In this document: piece after piece, positions 1 to 7,104 of the stretch
How positions within the stretch are numbered: position 1 is the first letter of the stretch
Layout: the number at the start of each line of letters is the position of its first letter
DNA from: Candidatus Tenderia sp.
GTDB taxonomy: Bacteria; Pseudomonadota; Gammaproteobacteria; Tenderiales; Tenderiaceae
Length of the DNA stretch: 14,330 nucleotides
Reading direction: 5' to 3'
Assembly (NCBI GenBank): GCA_030148045.1
Contig: JASBUE010000190.1
Location: forward strand, 1 to 14,330
The notes under the pieces: generated by a model
What the model saw: only the letters and a program-made list of their open reading frames with translations
What the model was told of the DNA's origin: nothing
Databases searched by the model: none
Translations under genes and position numbers: made by a program

Positions 1-32
1 AGGAATACAGGTATCGAAGCATCCGGCCTTAA

Positions 33-56
33 CCTCCCCTTTTTCCAAAGGGGGAA
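33..56. repeat. short GC-rich hairpin repeat, copy 1
   Basis: A small inverted repeat with arms CCCCTTT (36-42) and AAAGGGG (47-53) around the 4-base loop TTCC. It has the same C-run/TTT/AAA/G-run design as the repeats at 94 and 175, but lacks their ATTTAAA end. It is probably a degenerate member of the same intergenic repeat family. It lies in the non-coding stretch beyond the exosortase gene. Confidence 0.6.
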
Positions 57-93
57 TGGTTGGCGGCGTCCGTTAACCGAAGTCCCTGATTAG

Positions 94-132
94 CCTCCCC
101 CTTTGCAAAAGGGGGATCGAGGGGGATTTAAA
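94..132 (+). repeat. short GC-rich hairpin repeat, copy 2 (forward)
   Basis: A run CCTCCCCC, then TTTGCAAAA, then GGGGG forms a strong hairpin (arms 97-104 and 108-115). It is followed by ATCGAGGGGG and the tail ATTTAAA (126-132). Copy 3 repeats this layout on the opposite strand. Repeats of this look (C-run, TTTG.AAA, G-run, GAGGGGGATTT) are common between genes in many proteobacteria; that statement comes from general knowledge, not from a search. Confidence 0.7.
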
Positions 133-174
133 AATCTACCTGCTTTACTCACAGAATTGTATCTCCGGTCAAAC

Positions 175-220
175 TTTAAATCCTCCCTGCCCCCCTTTAC
201 AAAGGGGGGATCGGTCGGGG
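175..220 (-). repeat. short GC-rich hairpin repeat, copy 3 (reverse)
   Basis: The best hairpin of the three: CCCCCCTTT (190-198), loop AC, then AAAGGGGGG (201-209), a perfect 9-bp stem. Read on the minus strand it ends in GGATTTAAA, as copy 2 does on the plus strand. Copies 2 and 3 are therefore an inverted pair pointing at each other across about 42 bp. It lies about 40 bp past the exosortase stop codon, so the mRNA 3' end would carry this stem. No T-run follows it, so it is not a standard intrinsic terminator, but it could protect the transcript end. Confidence 0.7.
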
Positions 221-259
221 CCTCTGACCAAGGATACAGTGCAACCCACCTCAAACATA

Positions 260-1831
260 TCAATCCTTCGCTTCACCTACTTGACCGAGGCTGGCTTCGA
301 TAGCGGGATACATGTCGGTGATAAATTCTTCGATGAGGGCCCCGGCCTCGGCCGTCTCCATCTCGAACTCGGCGGCGATGATGACGCCCGCCGCATCGGT
401 GCCTCTCCCCAGCAAGGTATTTTTCGCTTCCAACAGCTTGGCGGTGTAATCATTGGCGGCGTATTCTCCGGCGAACCAGTCCCAGTAGTAAACCAGCAGG
501 TTTTGCCCGCTCGAGCGCAGTTTCGCCTGGTGGATCGGTATCCGCTCGCCGTTTATTTGCAAGCGGGCCGGTCGGTTGCCGACCTGGCTCCACAGCGGGT
601 GTTTCTGCTCCACCATCACGTTCTGGGAGTTGATGAGTTCGGCGTCCTGGCGCTGGCTGCGATAGTAGGCCAGATACAGACTGACCCGACGACCGTCCTT
701 GACGTAGGTCTGTTCCAGTTCAGCGTCCATGCCGAGGTAGCGCGGCCGCCACGGTGTCAGCGAATCCGGCGCCTTGTGCCAGCCGGATTGGGCTTCGGGA
801 ACACTTAGCGTGACAACCAAGTCATCATCCTGGTGACTGTTGATATAGGCCCAGGCGGGCCAGACGATCAGCAGCCCGAACGCGGCAAGCGCCGCCGTGA
901 ACATGGACGTGCGATTGGCCGAACGTTCATGAGCGGCTGCCGCAGCCGTCGATTCGACCGTTTCATCCTGATCATCCCCGTCTTCACGCCAAAACGAACC
1001 GAGCCAAAACAGCAACAGCATAACGATGCCGAAGAACACCCAGCCGTAGATAAAGTGGTCCACACCGTGGGCCAGTTTGTGGTCGCTGAGATGGGCGATC
1101 ATCACGATCATGTAGGCACGCAAGCCGTTGGCGACGATGGGCATGGCGACAGAGGCCAGCACGAACAACAGCCGGCGCGTCAGGCTGCGATAGATGAGAT
1201 AGGCGTACAGACAACCCAGGGTGACGGAGGCGATGAGATAGCGCACCCCGCTGCAGCCTTCCACCACCGACCAGCGGCTGCCGGGTATCTCGAAGAACAG
1301 GCCTTCCTTGAACACCGGGATGCCGGTGAGCTGCAGCATCTTGACGGTAAAATTGGCGGTAAAATCCATCAATGGCGGGATCAAGCCCTCCCCCATGGGC
1401 ACGGCAAAGATCAGAAAACCCAGCGGAAATGTCAGCGCGCGCAGCACCCGCCAACCCAACAGCGCCCACACCAACACCGGCAGCATGGCCACCATGGCCA
1501 GTTGCTGCACCACCAGGACGTCGATGGTGTTCGCCAGCCACCACAGCACGCCCAAGCCGAATAACGGCACCAGGGCCTTATAGTCGGGCAGCAAAGGCAG
1601 CCGCGCCAGTTGTTCACGCCGCCGCCAGATCAGATAGAGGCTGATAGGAAAGATAAAAAACCCGTGGGCGAAGGTCTCGGAGCGCCACCAGATCGCCACC
1701 ATGGAGGCGGTGGTCTGCCAGAACACCAACAATCCCGTTGCCAGGGTCAGAACGATCAACAGGAACAAGGTCGATGGTGAAACCGCCGATTCCTGCACGT
1801 GGGTCGTCATCTGTTGCCGCTCTACGTTCAT
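260..1831 (-). CDS. xrtA: exosortase A with C-terminal EpsI domain
   Basis: A 523-residue inner-membrane cysteine protease/transpeptidase expected to cut the PEP-CTERM tail of exported proteins. Residues 1 to about 290 hold many hydrophobic segments. Within them lie the exosortase signatures VVEGCSGVRYL with the likely catalytic Cys193, NGLRAY with Arg238, and GVDHFIYGW with His259, matching the Cys/Arg/His triad known for the family. After an acidic linker (about 280-300) comes another membrane segment (about 312-330) and a soluble EpsI-type domain to the end. EpsI is a separate gene in some systems and a fusion in others. The gene starts 5 bp after the glycosyltransferase stop, and an alternative Met8 start is possible. 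It is the last gene of the run; its substrates are not in the window. Confidence 0.93.
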   Translation of the reverse strand: MNVERQQMTTHVQESAVSPSTLFLLIVLTLATGLLVFWQTTASMVAIWWRSETFAHGFFIFPISLYLIWRRREQLARLPLLPDYKALVPLFGLGVLWWLANTIDVLVVQQLAMVAMLPVLVWALLGWRVLRALTFPLGFLIFAVPMGEGLIPPLMDFTANFTVKMLQLTGIPVFKEGLFFEIPGSRWSVVEGCSGVRYLIASVTLGCLYAYLIYRSLTRRLLFVLASVAMPIVANGLRAYMIVMIAHLSDHKLAHGVDHFIYGWVFFGIVMLLLFWLGSFWREDGDDQDETVESTAAAAAHERSANRTSMFTAALAAFGLLIVWPAWAYINSHQDDDLVVTLSVPEAQSGWHKAPDSLTPWRPRYLGMDAELEQTYVKDGRRVSLYLAYYRSQRQDAELINSQNVMVEQKHPLWSQVGNRPARLQINGERIPIHQAKLRSSGQNLLVYYWDWFAGEYAANDYTAKLLEAKNTLLGRGTDAAGVIIAAEFEMETAEAGALIEEFITDMYPAIEASLGQVGEAKD

Positions 1832-1836
1832 TGGTT

Positions 1837-3036
1837 TTATCCCGCCAGCATGTACTCTAGGTGAGAGAGATTGTGTTGCCAGCAGTAGGACGCCATCACC
1901 CGCGCCCGCGCCGCCTGGCCGATTCCATCCACCCGGTCATGCTGCAACAGACGGTCGAGCGTGCCGGCAAAGGCCGCTTCGTTTTCAGCCTGCAACACCT
2001 CCTTGCCGAGCTGCGCCGCCAGCCCGTCCAGGGCCTGGGGCGTGGCCACCACCGGCCTGGCCATGGCCATGGCCTCCAACACCTTGTTCTGCACCCCCCG
2101 GGCCAGGCGCAGCGGCGCCACCGCAGCCCGGGCATGGGCCAGATAGGGGCGGATGTCCGCCACCGCGCCGGTCACGGTCACGCCGTCTTTATCACCCAGC
2201 TGTTGCACCTGACGCGTGGGGCGGGAACCGACGATGTAAAACCGGGCCCGGGCGTGGCGCTGACGCACATTCGGCAAGACCCGCCCGGCGAACCAGCTGA
2301 CGGCGTCCACGTTGGCCCAGTAATCCATCGCCCCGGTGAACACCATGACCTGGTCGCCCTCGGCATAGGGACTGACATAGTCCTGCTGAGGCGTGAAATA
2401 ATCCGTGTCCACGCCGTTGTTGACGAAGCTCACCCGCGCCGCCGCCTCGGGCGCCTGGCCCTTGAACAGCTCCGCCTCCTGCTGCGAGACGAAAAAACTG
2501 TTATTGAAACTACTTGCCACTTCGCGCTCGTAGGACAGCAGGGTGCGGCCCTCGCGCCGGTAGACCCAGCTCATGGGCCAGGACTTGGAGCCGGCATACT
2601 GACGCCATTTGTCCGAATCCACGTCGACGAAGTCGATCACGCGACGCATACCGGACCACCGCTCACCCATCACGTACTGAGCCATGGCGGAGGAGAACAC
2701 CAGCACGGCGTGAAACTCATGCTGAATCCGCTTAGCTTCCACCCAATCGGCAAGACCGGTATGGCGATAATACGGCAGACTCAAGGGCGCACTACCCAAC
2801 AGGGCAGGCAGGCTCTTTAGCTTCGCCGCCACGGGGTTTAGGGGCGCTGCATAGATATCGGCGCAATACTCCTCCAAGGCCGGCAGGTACTGCCAGTCAT
2901 CGTCATCATCCACGAAGGTAGCGAGATGAATCTCGTAATGCCGCGCCAGGAACTTCAAAATATTGAAGGAGCGGATCTTGTCGCCCTTGTTGGGGGGATA
3001 GGGGATGCGGTGCACCAGATAGAGCAGCTTTTTCAT
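1837..3036 (-). CDS. XrtA-associated GT4-type glycosyltransferase (TIGR03087-like)
   Basis: A 399-residue sugar transferase with the two-domain GT-B layout of family GT4. The N-terminal half begins with LVHRIPYPPNKGDKIRSFN (residues 7-25), a typical acceptor-domain opening of the TIGR03087 'PEP-CTERM/EpsH1-associated sugar transferase' family. The C-terminal half has FVNNGVDTDYF (204-214), FTGAMDYWANVDAV (233-246) and the donor-binding stretch VLEAMAMARPVVAT (319-332), with Glu321 in the usual EX7E region. The length is normal for the family. A GAGGCGGAG ribosome site sits directly before the ATG, and the gap from the preceding gene is 11 bp. It should act on the cytoplasmic face of the membrane, adding a sugar to the lipid-linked repeat unit; donor and linkage cannot be read from the sequence. 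Confidence 0.88.
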   Translation of the reverse strand: MKKLLYLVHRIPYPPNKGDKIRSFNILKFLARHYEIHLATFVDDDDDWQYLPALEEYCADIYAAPLNPVAAKLKSLPALLGSAPLSLPYYRHTGLADWVEAKRIQHEFHAVLVFSSAMAQYVMGERWSGMRRVIDFVDVDSDKWRQYAGSKSWPMSWVYRREGRTLLSYEREVASSFNNSFFVSQQEAELFKGQAPEAAARVSFVNNGVDTDYFTPQQDYVSPYAEGDQVMVFTGAMDYWANVDAVSWFAGRVLPNVRQRHARARFYIVGSRPTRQVQQLGDKDGVTVTGAVADIRPYLAHARAAVAPLRLARGVQNKVLEAMAMARPVVATPQALDGLAAQLGKEVLQAENEAAFAGTLDRLLQHDRVDGIGQAARARVMASYCWQHNLSHLEYMLAG

Positions 3037-3047
3037 CTCCGCCTCGC

Positions 3048-4082
3048 TCAGCCCAGGTTTCTCACGATGTACGGCCCGGCGATGCGCGTCATGGCCAGGG
3101 GCATCTTTTTCCAGGCGCTGATGAAGAGGCGGTATTTTGGATTCAATGGATTGATATCCGGCACCGTATCGGCCTTGACCAGCACATATTCGTAATGGAG
3201 CGGCTCGGGCTCGAAACCCCAGTTTTTCTTGAAGCTATAGGAACCGGTGCCGACCTTGCTGCGGCCGTAGTCGAACACCTTGATGCCCGCCTCGCAGGCG
3301 TGGCGCATGACCTCCCAGTACATGAAGTCGTTGCCCTTGACGGCGCGGGCCTGTTCCGTTCCGCCGCCGTAGTAGGGTAACACCTGATCCTTGAAATAGA
3401 AATTCATGACACTGGCGATCAACCGCCCGTCCCGGGTGACGGTGAGGATGCGGCAATCGTCGCCGAAGACCTGTTTCAATACTTGGAAATAACGCTTGGC
3501 GAAGACTGGCGTGCCGAGGGCATGAACGCTCTGGGAATAGGCGTCATAGAAGCGGTCGATCTGTTCATCCCAGGCGCTCTCCAAGCCGGCATTGATACCT
3601 TTGCGCACCATGGCCCGCTGTTTGCGCGGAATGTTTTTCATGTTCCGCTCGAGGTCGGGATCGATCTCCCTGCGGAAGGTCACGTACAGGTCACGTTTGG
3701 CGGGCCAGTCGTGGTGCTGTGGTAAGCGGTTGCGCAGCTCCAGGCAATCCACCGCCAGCGTTTGCGCCAGCTCGACGGCCGCCTGCTCCAGCCCCTGCCT
3801 GGCCTCGTCATCATTGGCGACAATGCCGCCGTAGACACAGAAGGGGGTGGAGATCAGTGTGTTGCCGAAGATGCGGCTGCGGATATGGCCGAGAGGCAGA
3901 ATTCCCACCATCTCGCCGTCGCGCTCGGCAAACAGAAAATAGGCGCGGTGACCGAAGGCCTGCTCCAGCACCCGGCGCCAGCCGGCGCGATGGAAAAAGC
4001 TTGCGTCATCCGCCTGTTCCACATAGGCATCCCAGCGCTGAACATCCCGCTCCGTCAGCTGTTTGATTTGCAAAGCCTTCAT
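3048..4082 (-). CDS. FemAB-family XrtA/PEP-CTERM-associated transferase
   Basis: A 344-residue protein of the FemAB/GNAT-like fold (TIGR03019 type). The N-terminal half has SFFHRAGWRRVLEQAFG (28-44) and LISTPFCVYGGI (76-87). The C-terminal half has the very characteristic DYGRSKVGTGSYSFKKNWGF (271-290). FemAB relatives use aminoacyl-tRNA to add amino acids to cell-wall precursors; in XrtA loci the acceptor is unknown, and modification of the polysaccharide or of anchored proteins is only a suggestion. There is no signal peptide, so it is probably cytoplasmic. The AGGAG ribosome site touches the annotated ATG with no spacing. A TTG three codons downstream (4073) would sit at a 9-base spacing and may be the true start. 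It lies 26 bp after the deacetylase gene and 11 bp before the glycosyltransferase. Confidence 0.88.
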   Translation of the reverse strand: MKALQIKQLTERDVQRWDAYVEQADDASFFHRAGWRRVLEQAFGHRAYFLFAERDGEMVGILPLGHIRSRIFGNTLISTPFCVYGGIVANDDEARQGLEQAAVELAQTLAVDCLELRNRLPQHHDWPAKRDLYVTFRREIDPDLERNMKNIPRKQRAMVRKGINAGLESAWDEQIDRFYDAYSQSVHALGTPVFAKRYFQVLKQVFGDDCRILTVTRDGRLIASVMNFYFKDQVLPYYGGGTEQARAVKGNDFMYWEVMRHACEAGIKVFDYGRSKVGTGSYSFKKNWGFEPEPLHYEYVLVKADTVPDINPLNPKYRLFISAWKKMPLAMTRIAGPYIVRNLG

Positions 4083-4108
4083 CTCCTGCTGTTACGCCAG
4101 CGCTTAGC

Positions 4109-4945
4109 CTAGCCGGCGTCGACAAATACCTTATCCATACGGCCCCAGGAAAAATCCCGCAACAGATGCTCCAGACGCCCTTCCATGCGCTCCAGATTGA
4201 GGTAATGACGGACCCGGGTCTTGAGGCTGATCCCCGTCTGGCGCGGTTGCCCGGGATCGATCTCCCAGGGGTGAAAATAGAACACGCCGGGGCGGTCGTC
4301 CTTGCGGTTGACGCGCTGCATGGCCCAGCGGTAGAGCGGGTAGGGAAACAGGCGGAAATAGCCGCCCCCGCCGCAGGGAAAGCGCCGGTTCGCCAGGGTA
4401 AAGGTGGTCACCGGCACCTCCAGCAGGCCGCCGTCGCCGTTGGGATAAAAAGGGAAACGCGGCGCCTGGGGCATACCGTATAGATCGTGCCTGATGGGAT
4501 AGATGCTGGAGCTGTAATCGTAGCCGGCCTCCTGCAGCACCTCCAGCGCCCACAGGTTTTTGATGCCGATGGAGTAGCTGGCGGCACGATAGCCGCGCAC
4601 CGGCACGCCGCCCATGTCCTCCAGCAGCGCCTTGGTGCGTTTGACATCCTCGCGGAACTGGTCCGGCTGCTGCTCCGTAACACGGATGTGCTCATAACCG
4701 TGACTGGCCAGTTCGTGGCCCGAGGCGACGATGCGTGTCACCAGGGCCGGATAACGCTCGGCCACCCAGCCGAGCATGAAAAAGGTGGCCTTGACCTGAT
4801 GGCTGTCGAACAGGTCCAGGATGCGTTGGGTGTTGCATTCCACACGGCAATCGATGCGGTCCCAGTCGTCGCGATTGATGTAGGGTTCAAAGGCCGAGAC
4901 CTGGAAGTAGTCCTCCACGTCCACCGTCATGGCGTTCCGGATCAT
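4109..4945 (-). CDS. XrtA-system polysaccharide deacetylase (NodB fold, DUF3473)
   Basis: A 278-residue metal-dependent carbohydrate esterase of the NodB/CE4 type, expected to remove N-acetyl groups from the exopolysaccharide or its precursor. The opening TVDVEDYFQVSAF (7-19) supplies the catalytic and metal-binding Asp residues (Asp9, Asp12). HELASHGYEH (77-86) gives the metal ligands His82 and His86. GYRAASYS (118-125) contains the conserved Arg120. The C-terminal region with FPCGGGGYFRLFPYPLYRW and FYFHPWEIDP is typical of the DUF3473 extension in this family (TIGR03006). Length is standard, and no signal peptide is visible. The start is only 3 bp after the epimerase stop and has a weak ribosome site, so translation is probably coupled. 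Together with the epimerase it suggests a polymer containing N-acetylated amino sugars. Confidence 0.92.
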   Translation of the reverse strand: MIRNAMTVDVEDYFQVSAFEPYINRDDWDRIDCRVECNTQRILDLFDSHQVKATFFMLGWVAERYPALVTRIVASGHELASHGYEHIRVTEQQPDQFREDVKRTKALLEDMGGVPVRGYRAASYSIGIKNLWALEVLQEAGYDYSSSIYPIRHDLYGMPQAPRFPFYPNGDGGLLEVPVTTFTLANRRFPCGGGGYFRLFPYPLYRWAMQRVNRKDDRPGVFYFHPWEIDPGQPRQTGISLKTRVRHYLNLERMEGRLEHLLRDFSWGRMDKVFVDAG

Positions 4946-4948
4946 GGC

Positions 4949-6067
4949 TTAGAAGTGCTCTTCCAGAACGGCGACGATGCGTTCGGCGGCCCTGCCGTCC
5001 CAGTACTCGGGGATGCAGCCGGCCTTGCCGCCGTTGCTCAGCACTTCGTCGACGGCCCGGCGAATCTTGTCCGTATCGGTACCGACGATGGTGTTGGTAC
5101 CCTCGGTCACGGTGATGTGGCGTTCGGTGTTTTCCCTCAGGGTAATGCAGGGCACGCCCAGGGCGGTGGTTTCCTCCTGTATGCCGCCCGAATCGGTCAG
5201 CACCACGCGGGCCTTGGACATGACGCCCAGCAGCTCGAGGTAGCCGAGGGGCGTCAGGCGGCGGATGCGCGGACTGTCGATCAGGGAGGTCAGGGAGAAT
5301 TGCTCAATGCGACCGGCGGTGCGCGGATGTACCGGAAAGATCACCGGCAGCCGCTTGCTGACCTCGGCGACGACGGACAGCAGCCGCTCCAGTGTCTCGC
5401 GGTTATCCACATTGGAGGGGCGGTGCAGGGTCAACAGGGCAAAGCCGCCAGCGGTGAGAAACTGTTCGCTGTGAACGGCCGCGGACAATGTCCGCTCCAC
5501 CGGCACGGCCCGCTTTACATGCCCCAACAGGGTGTCGATCATGACGTTGCCGACAAAGTGAATGCGATTTTCGGCTATGCCTTCACGCCGCAGATTGTCA
5601 TGGGCCCGGCGTTCAGTGGTAAACAACAGGTCGGAGATCTGGTCGGTCAGCACGCGGTTGATCTCCTCGGGCATGGCGCGATCATAACTGCGCAGACCGG
5701 CCTCGACATGGATCACGGCGATATCTTTTTTCACCGCCACCAGGGCGCAGGCGATGGTGGAATTCACGTCGCCGACCACCAGAATCGCCGCCGGCTGTTG
5801 TTGCTCCAGCACCGGCTCGAAGCGCTTCATGATCTCGGCGGTCTGCTCGCTGTGGCTGCCCGAGCCGACGCCGAGATCGATATCCGGCTCCGGGATGCCC
5901 AACTGGTCGAAAAAGCGGTGCTTCATGTCGGCGTCATAATGCTGGCCGGTGTGCACCAGGAAGGGTTCGAATTTGCTGTCGGGCTTGTTCAATTGCGCCA
6001 TGACGGGCGCGATCTTCATGAAATTGGGCCGCGCACCCACGACACAAACTATTTTTATTTTGGCCAT
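4949..6067 (-). CDS. wecB: UDP-N-acetylglucosamine 2-epimerase (non-hydrolysing)
   Basis: A 372-residue cytoplasmic enzyme converting UDP-GlcNAc to UDP-ManNAc and so feeding the exopolysaccharide pathway. The signatures run in order: VVGARPNFMKIAPV near the N-terminus, HTGQHYDADM (39-48), VVGDVNST, HVEAGLRS, PEEINR, TLHRPSNVDN, PVHPRT, DSGGIQEET and TERHITVTEGTN. All are diagnostic of non-hydrolysing 2-epimerases and the length is normal. The ATG at 6067 is preferred because AAGGTGG lies 5 bases upstream; an in-frame GTG at 6076 would overlap that site. The gene is 21 bp after the ATPase gene and 3 bp before the deacetylase. The symbol refers to the enzyme activity; the role here is the XrtA polysaccharide rather than enterobacterial common antigen. 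Confidence 0.94.
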   Translation of the reverse strand: MAKIKIVCVVGARPNFMKIAPVMAQLNKPDSKFEPFLVHTGQHYDADMKHRFFDQLGIPEPDIDLGVGSGSHSEQTAEIMKRFEPVLEQQQPAAILVVGDVNSTIACALVAVKKDIAVIHVEAGLRSYDRAMPEEINRVLTDQISDLLFTTERRAHDNLRREGIAENRIHFVGNVMIDTLLGHVKRAVPVERTLSAAVHSEQFLTAGGFALLTLHRPSNVDNRETLERLLSVVAEVSKRLPVIFPVHPRTAGRIEQFSLTSLIDSPRIRRLTPLGYLELLGVMSKARVVLTDSGGIQEETTALGVPCITLRENTERHITVTEGTNTIVGTDTDKIRRAVDEVLSNGGKAGCIPEYWDGRAAERIVAVLEEHF

Positions 6068-6088
6068 CTTTCCCACCTTAATTCCGAA

Positions 6089-7090
6089 CTAGCGCCGGCC
6101 GACTTCAAGAAAACGCCTCAAGGCGCGTTCCAGAATATCGATTCGCTCTTCCAAAATGCCCAGCCGGGTCTCCATCCCCTCCAGCTGTTCCGACTCCCGG
6201 CTTTGCGAAATGCCGACATGGATCGGTGACGTGGGCAGCTCCGGCGCTTCGTTCTGTTCCTTCGGTTCGGGCGCGGCAGCGGTCTCCTGCTTGAGTTCGT
6301 TGGCGACTTCCTGGACATGCCCGGCTTCAAGCGTATGCAACTCTTCAAGATAGCCGTACAGCAGCAGCCGGTCACAGAAATTATTGATACGGCGCGGAAC
6401 CCCCCCCGTGATATTAAAGATCGCCTGATGGGCATCGTCACTGATCGCCGGATCACCCTGCCAGCCCACCAGCCGCATCCTGTGTTCTATGTAGCCGCGG
6501 GTCTCCTGTGCACCCAAAGGTTCCAGGTGAAAGGCGGCGATAATGCGCTGGCGCAGCTGCTCAAGCCCCTCCGACCGGATGGTGTTCTTGAATTCGTTCT
6601 GTCCCAGCAGAAAACTCTGCAACAGTGAACGGCCGCCGGCCTGGAAGTTCGAAAGCATGCGTAGCTCTTCCAGCGACGCCGGCGGCAGATTCTGGGCTTC
6701 GTCCACTACCAGCAACACCCGCTTGCCCTCCTGTGCCCTGGCCATGAGAAATGTTTCCAGGTTTTTCAGAATCGCGGCCTTGCTCGCCCCCTCATGGGCC
6801 AGCCCGAAGGAGGCGGCGACCATTCTCAGCGTGTCTTCGGCCTCGAGATGGGTGTTGACCAGCTGGGCGGCGACGATGTTCTCCTCGGCCAGATCGGCGA
6901 ACAGCGTCCTCACCAACGTGGTCTTGCCCGTGCCGACGCCGCCGGTGATCACGATAAAGCCTTCCCCCTGAGTCAGGCCGTAGCGCAAATAGGACATGGC
7001 GCGCTTGTGCCCTTGGCTGCCGAAAAAGAATTTGGGATCAGGGCTTAGCTGGAACGGCTTGGCGGAAAACTTGTAAAACGATTCATACAT
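6089..7090 (-). CDS. XrtA-associated ExeA-like AAA ATPase (TIGR03015-like)
   Basis: A 333-residue ATPase resembling ExeA of type II secretion and the 'XrtA-associated ATPase' family. It begins YKFSAKPFQLSPDPKFFF (6-23), the usual N-terminus of this group. Walker A is GGVGTGKTT (50-58, Lys56) and Walker B is VLLVVDEAQNL (125-135, Asp130 and Glu131). LRQRIIAAFHLEPL and ITGGVPRRINNFCDRLLLYGY are the sensor and arginine-finger-like AAA+ regions. From about residue 275 a low-complexity acidic/proline linker leads to a C-terminal coiled coil (about 300-330, ETRLGILEERIDILERAL). Some relatives carry a peptidoglycan-binding domain there; none is seen here. The protein probably energises assembly at the inner membrane, but its partner is unknown. 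A G-rich ribosome site (AGGGGGG) precedes the ATG by about 10 bases and overlaps the preceding stop codon. Confidence 0.9.
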   Translation of the reverse strand: MYESFYKFSAKPFQLSPDPKFFFGSQGHKRAMSYLRYGLTQGEGFIVITGGVGTGKTTLVRTLFADLAEENIVAAQLVNTHLEAEDTLRMVAASFGLAHEGASKAAILKNLETFLMARAQEGKRVLLVVDEAQNLPPASLEELRMLSNFQAGGRSLLQSFLLGQNEFKNTIRSEGLEQLRQRIIAAFHLEPLGAQETRGYIEHRMRLVGWQGDPAISDDAHQAIFNITGGVPRRINNFCDRLLLYGYLEELHTLEAGHVQEVANELKQETAAAPEPKEQNEAPELPTSPIHVGISQSRESEQLEGMETRLGILEERIDILERALRRFLEVGRR

Positions 7091-7104
7091 ATTATTGAAG
7101 CCCC

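Noticed and set aside
1..259. CRISPR array or small gene in the repeat-bearing left end
   Set aside because: The repeats are hairpins of uneven spacing and mixed orientation, not direct repeats with regular spacers, and no open frame there has a ribosome site.
260..1564. Long plus-strand open frames over the exosortase and other genes
   Set aside because: They show no recognisable protein features and are antisense to genes with clear catalytic motifs; GC-rich third positions create such open frames.
6068..6076. GTG start for the epimerase at 6076
   Set aside because: That GTG lies inside the AAGGTGG ribosome site that serves the ATG at 6067.
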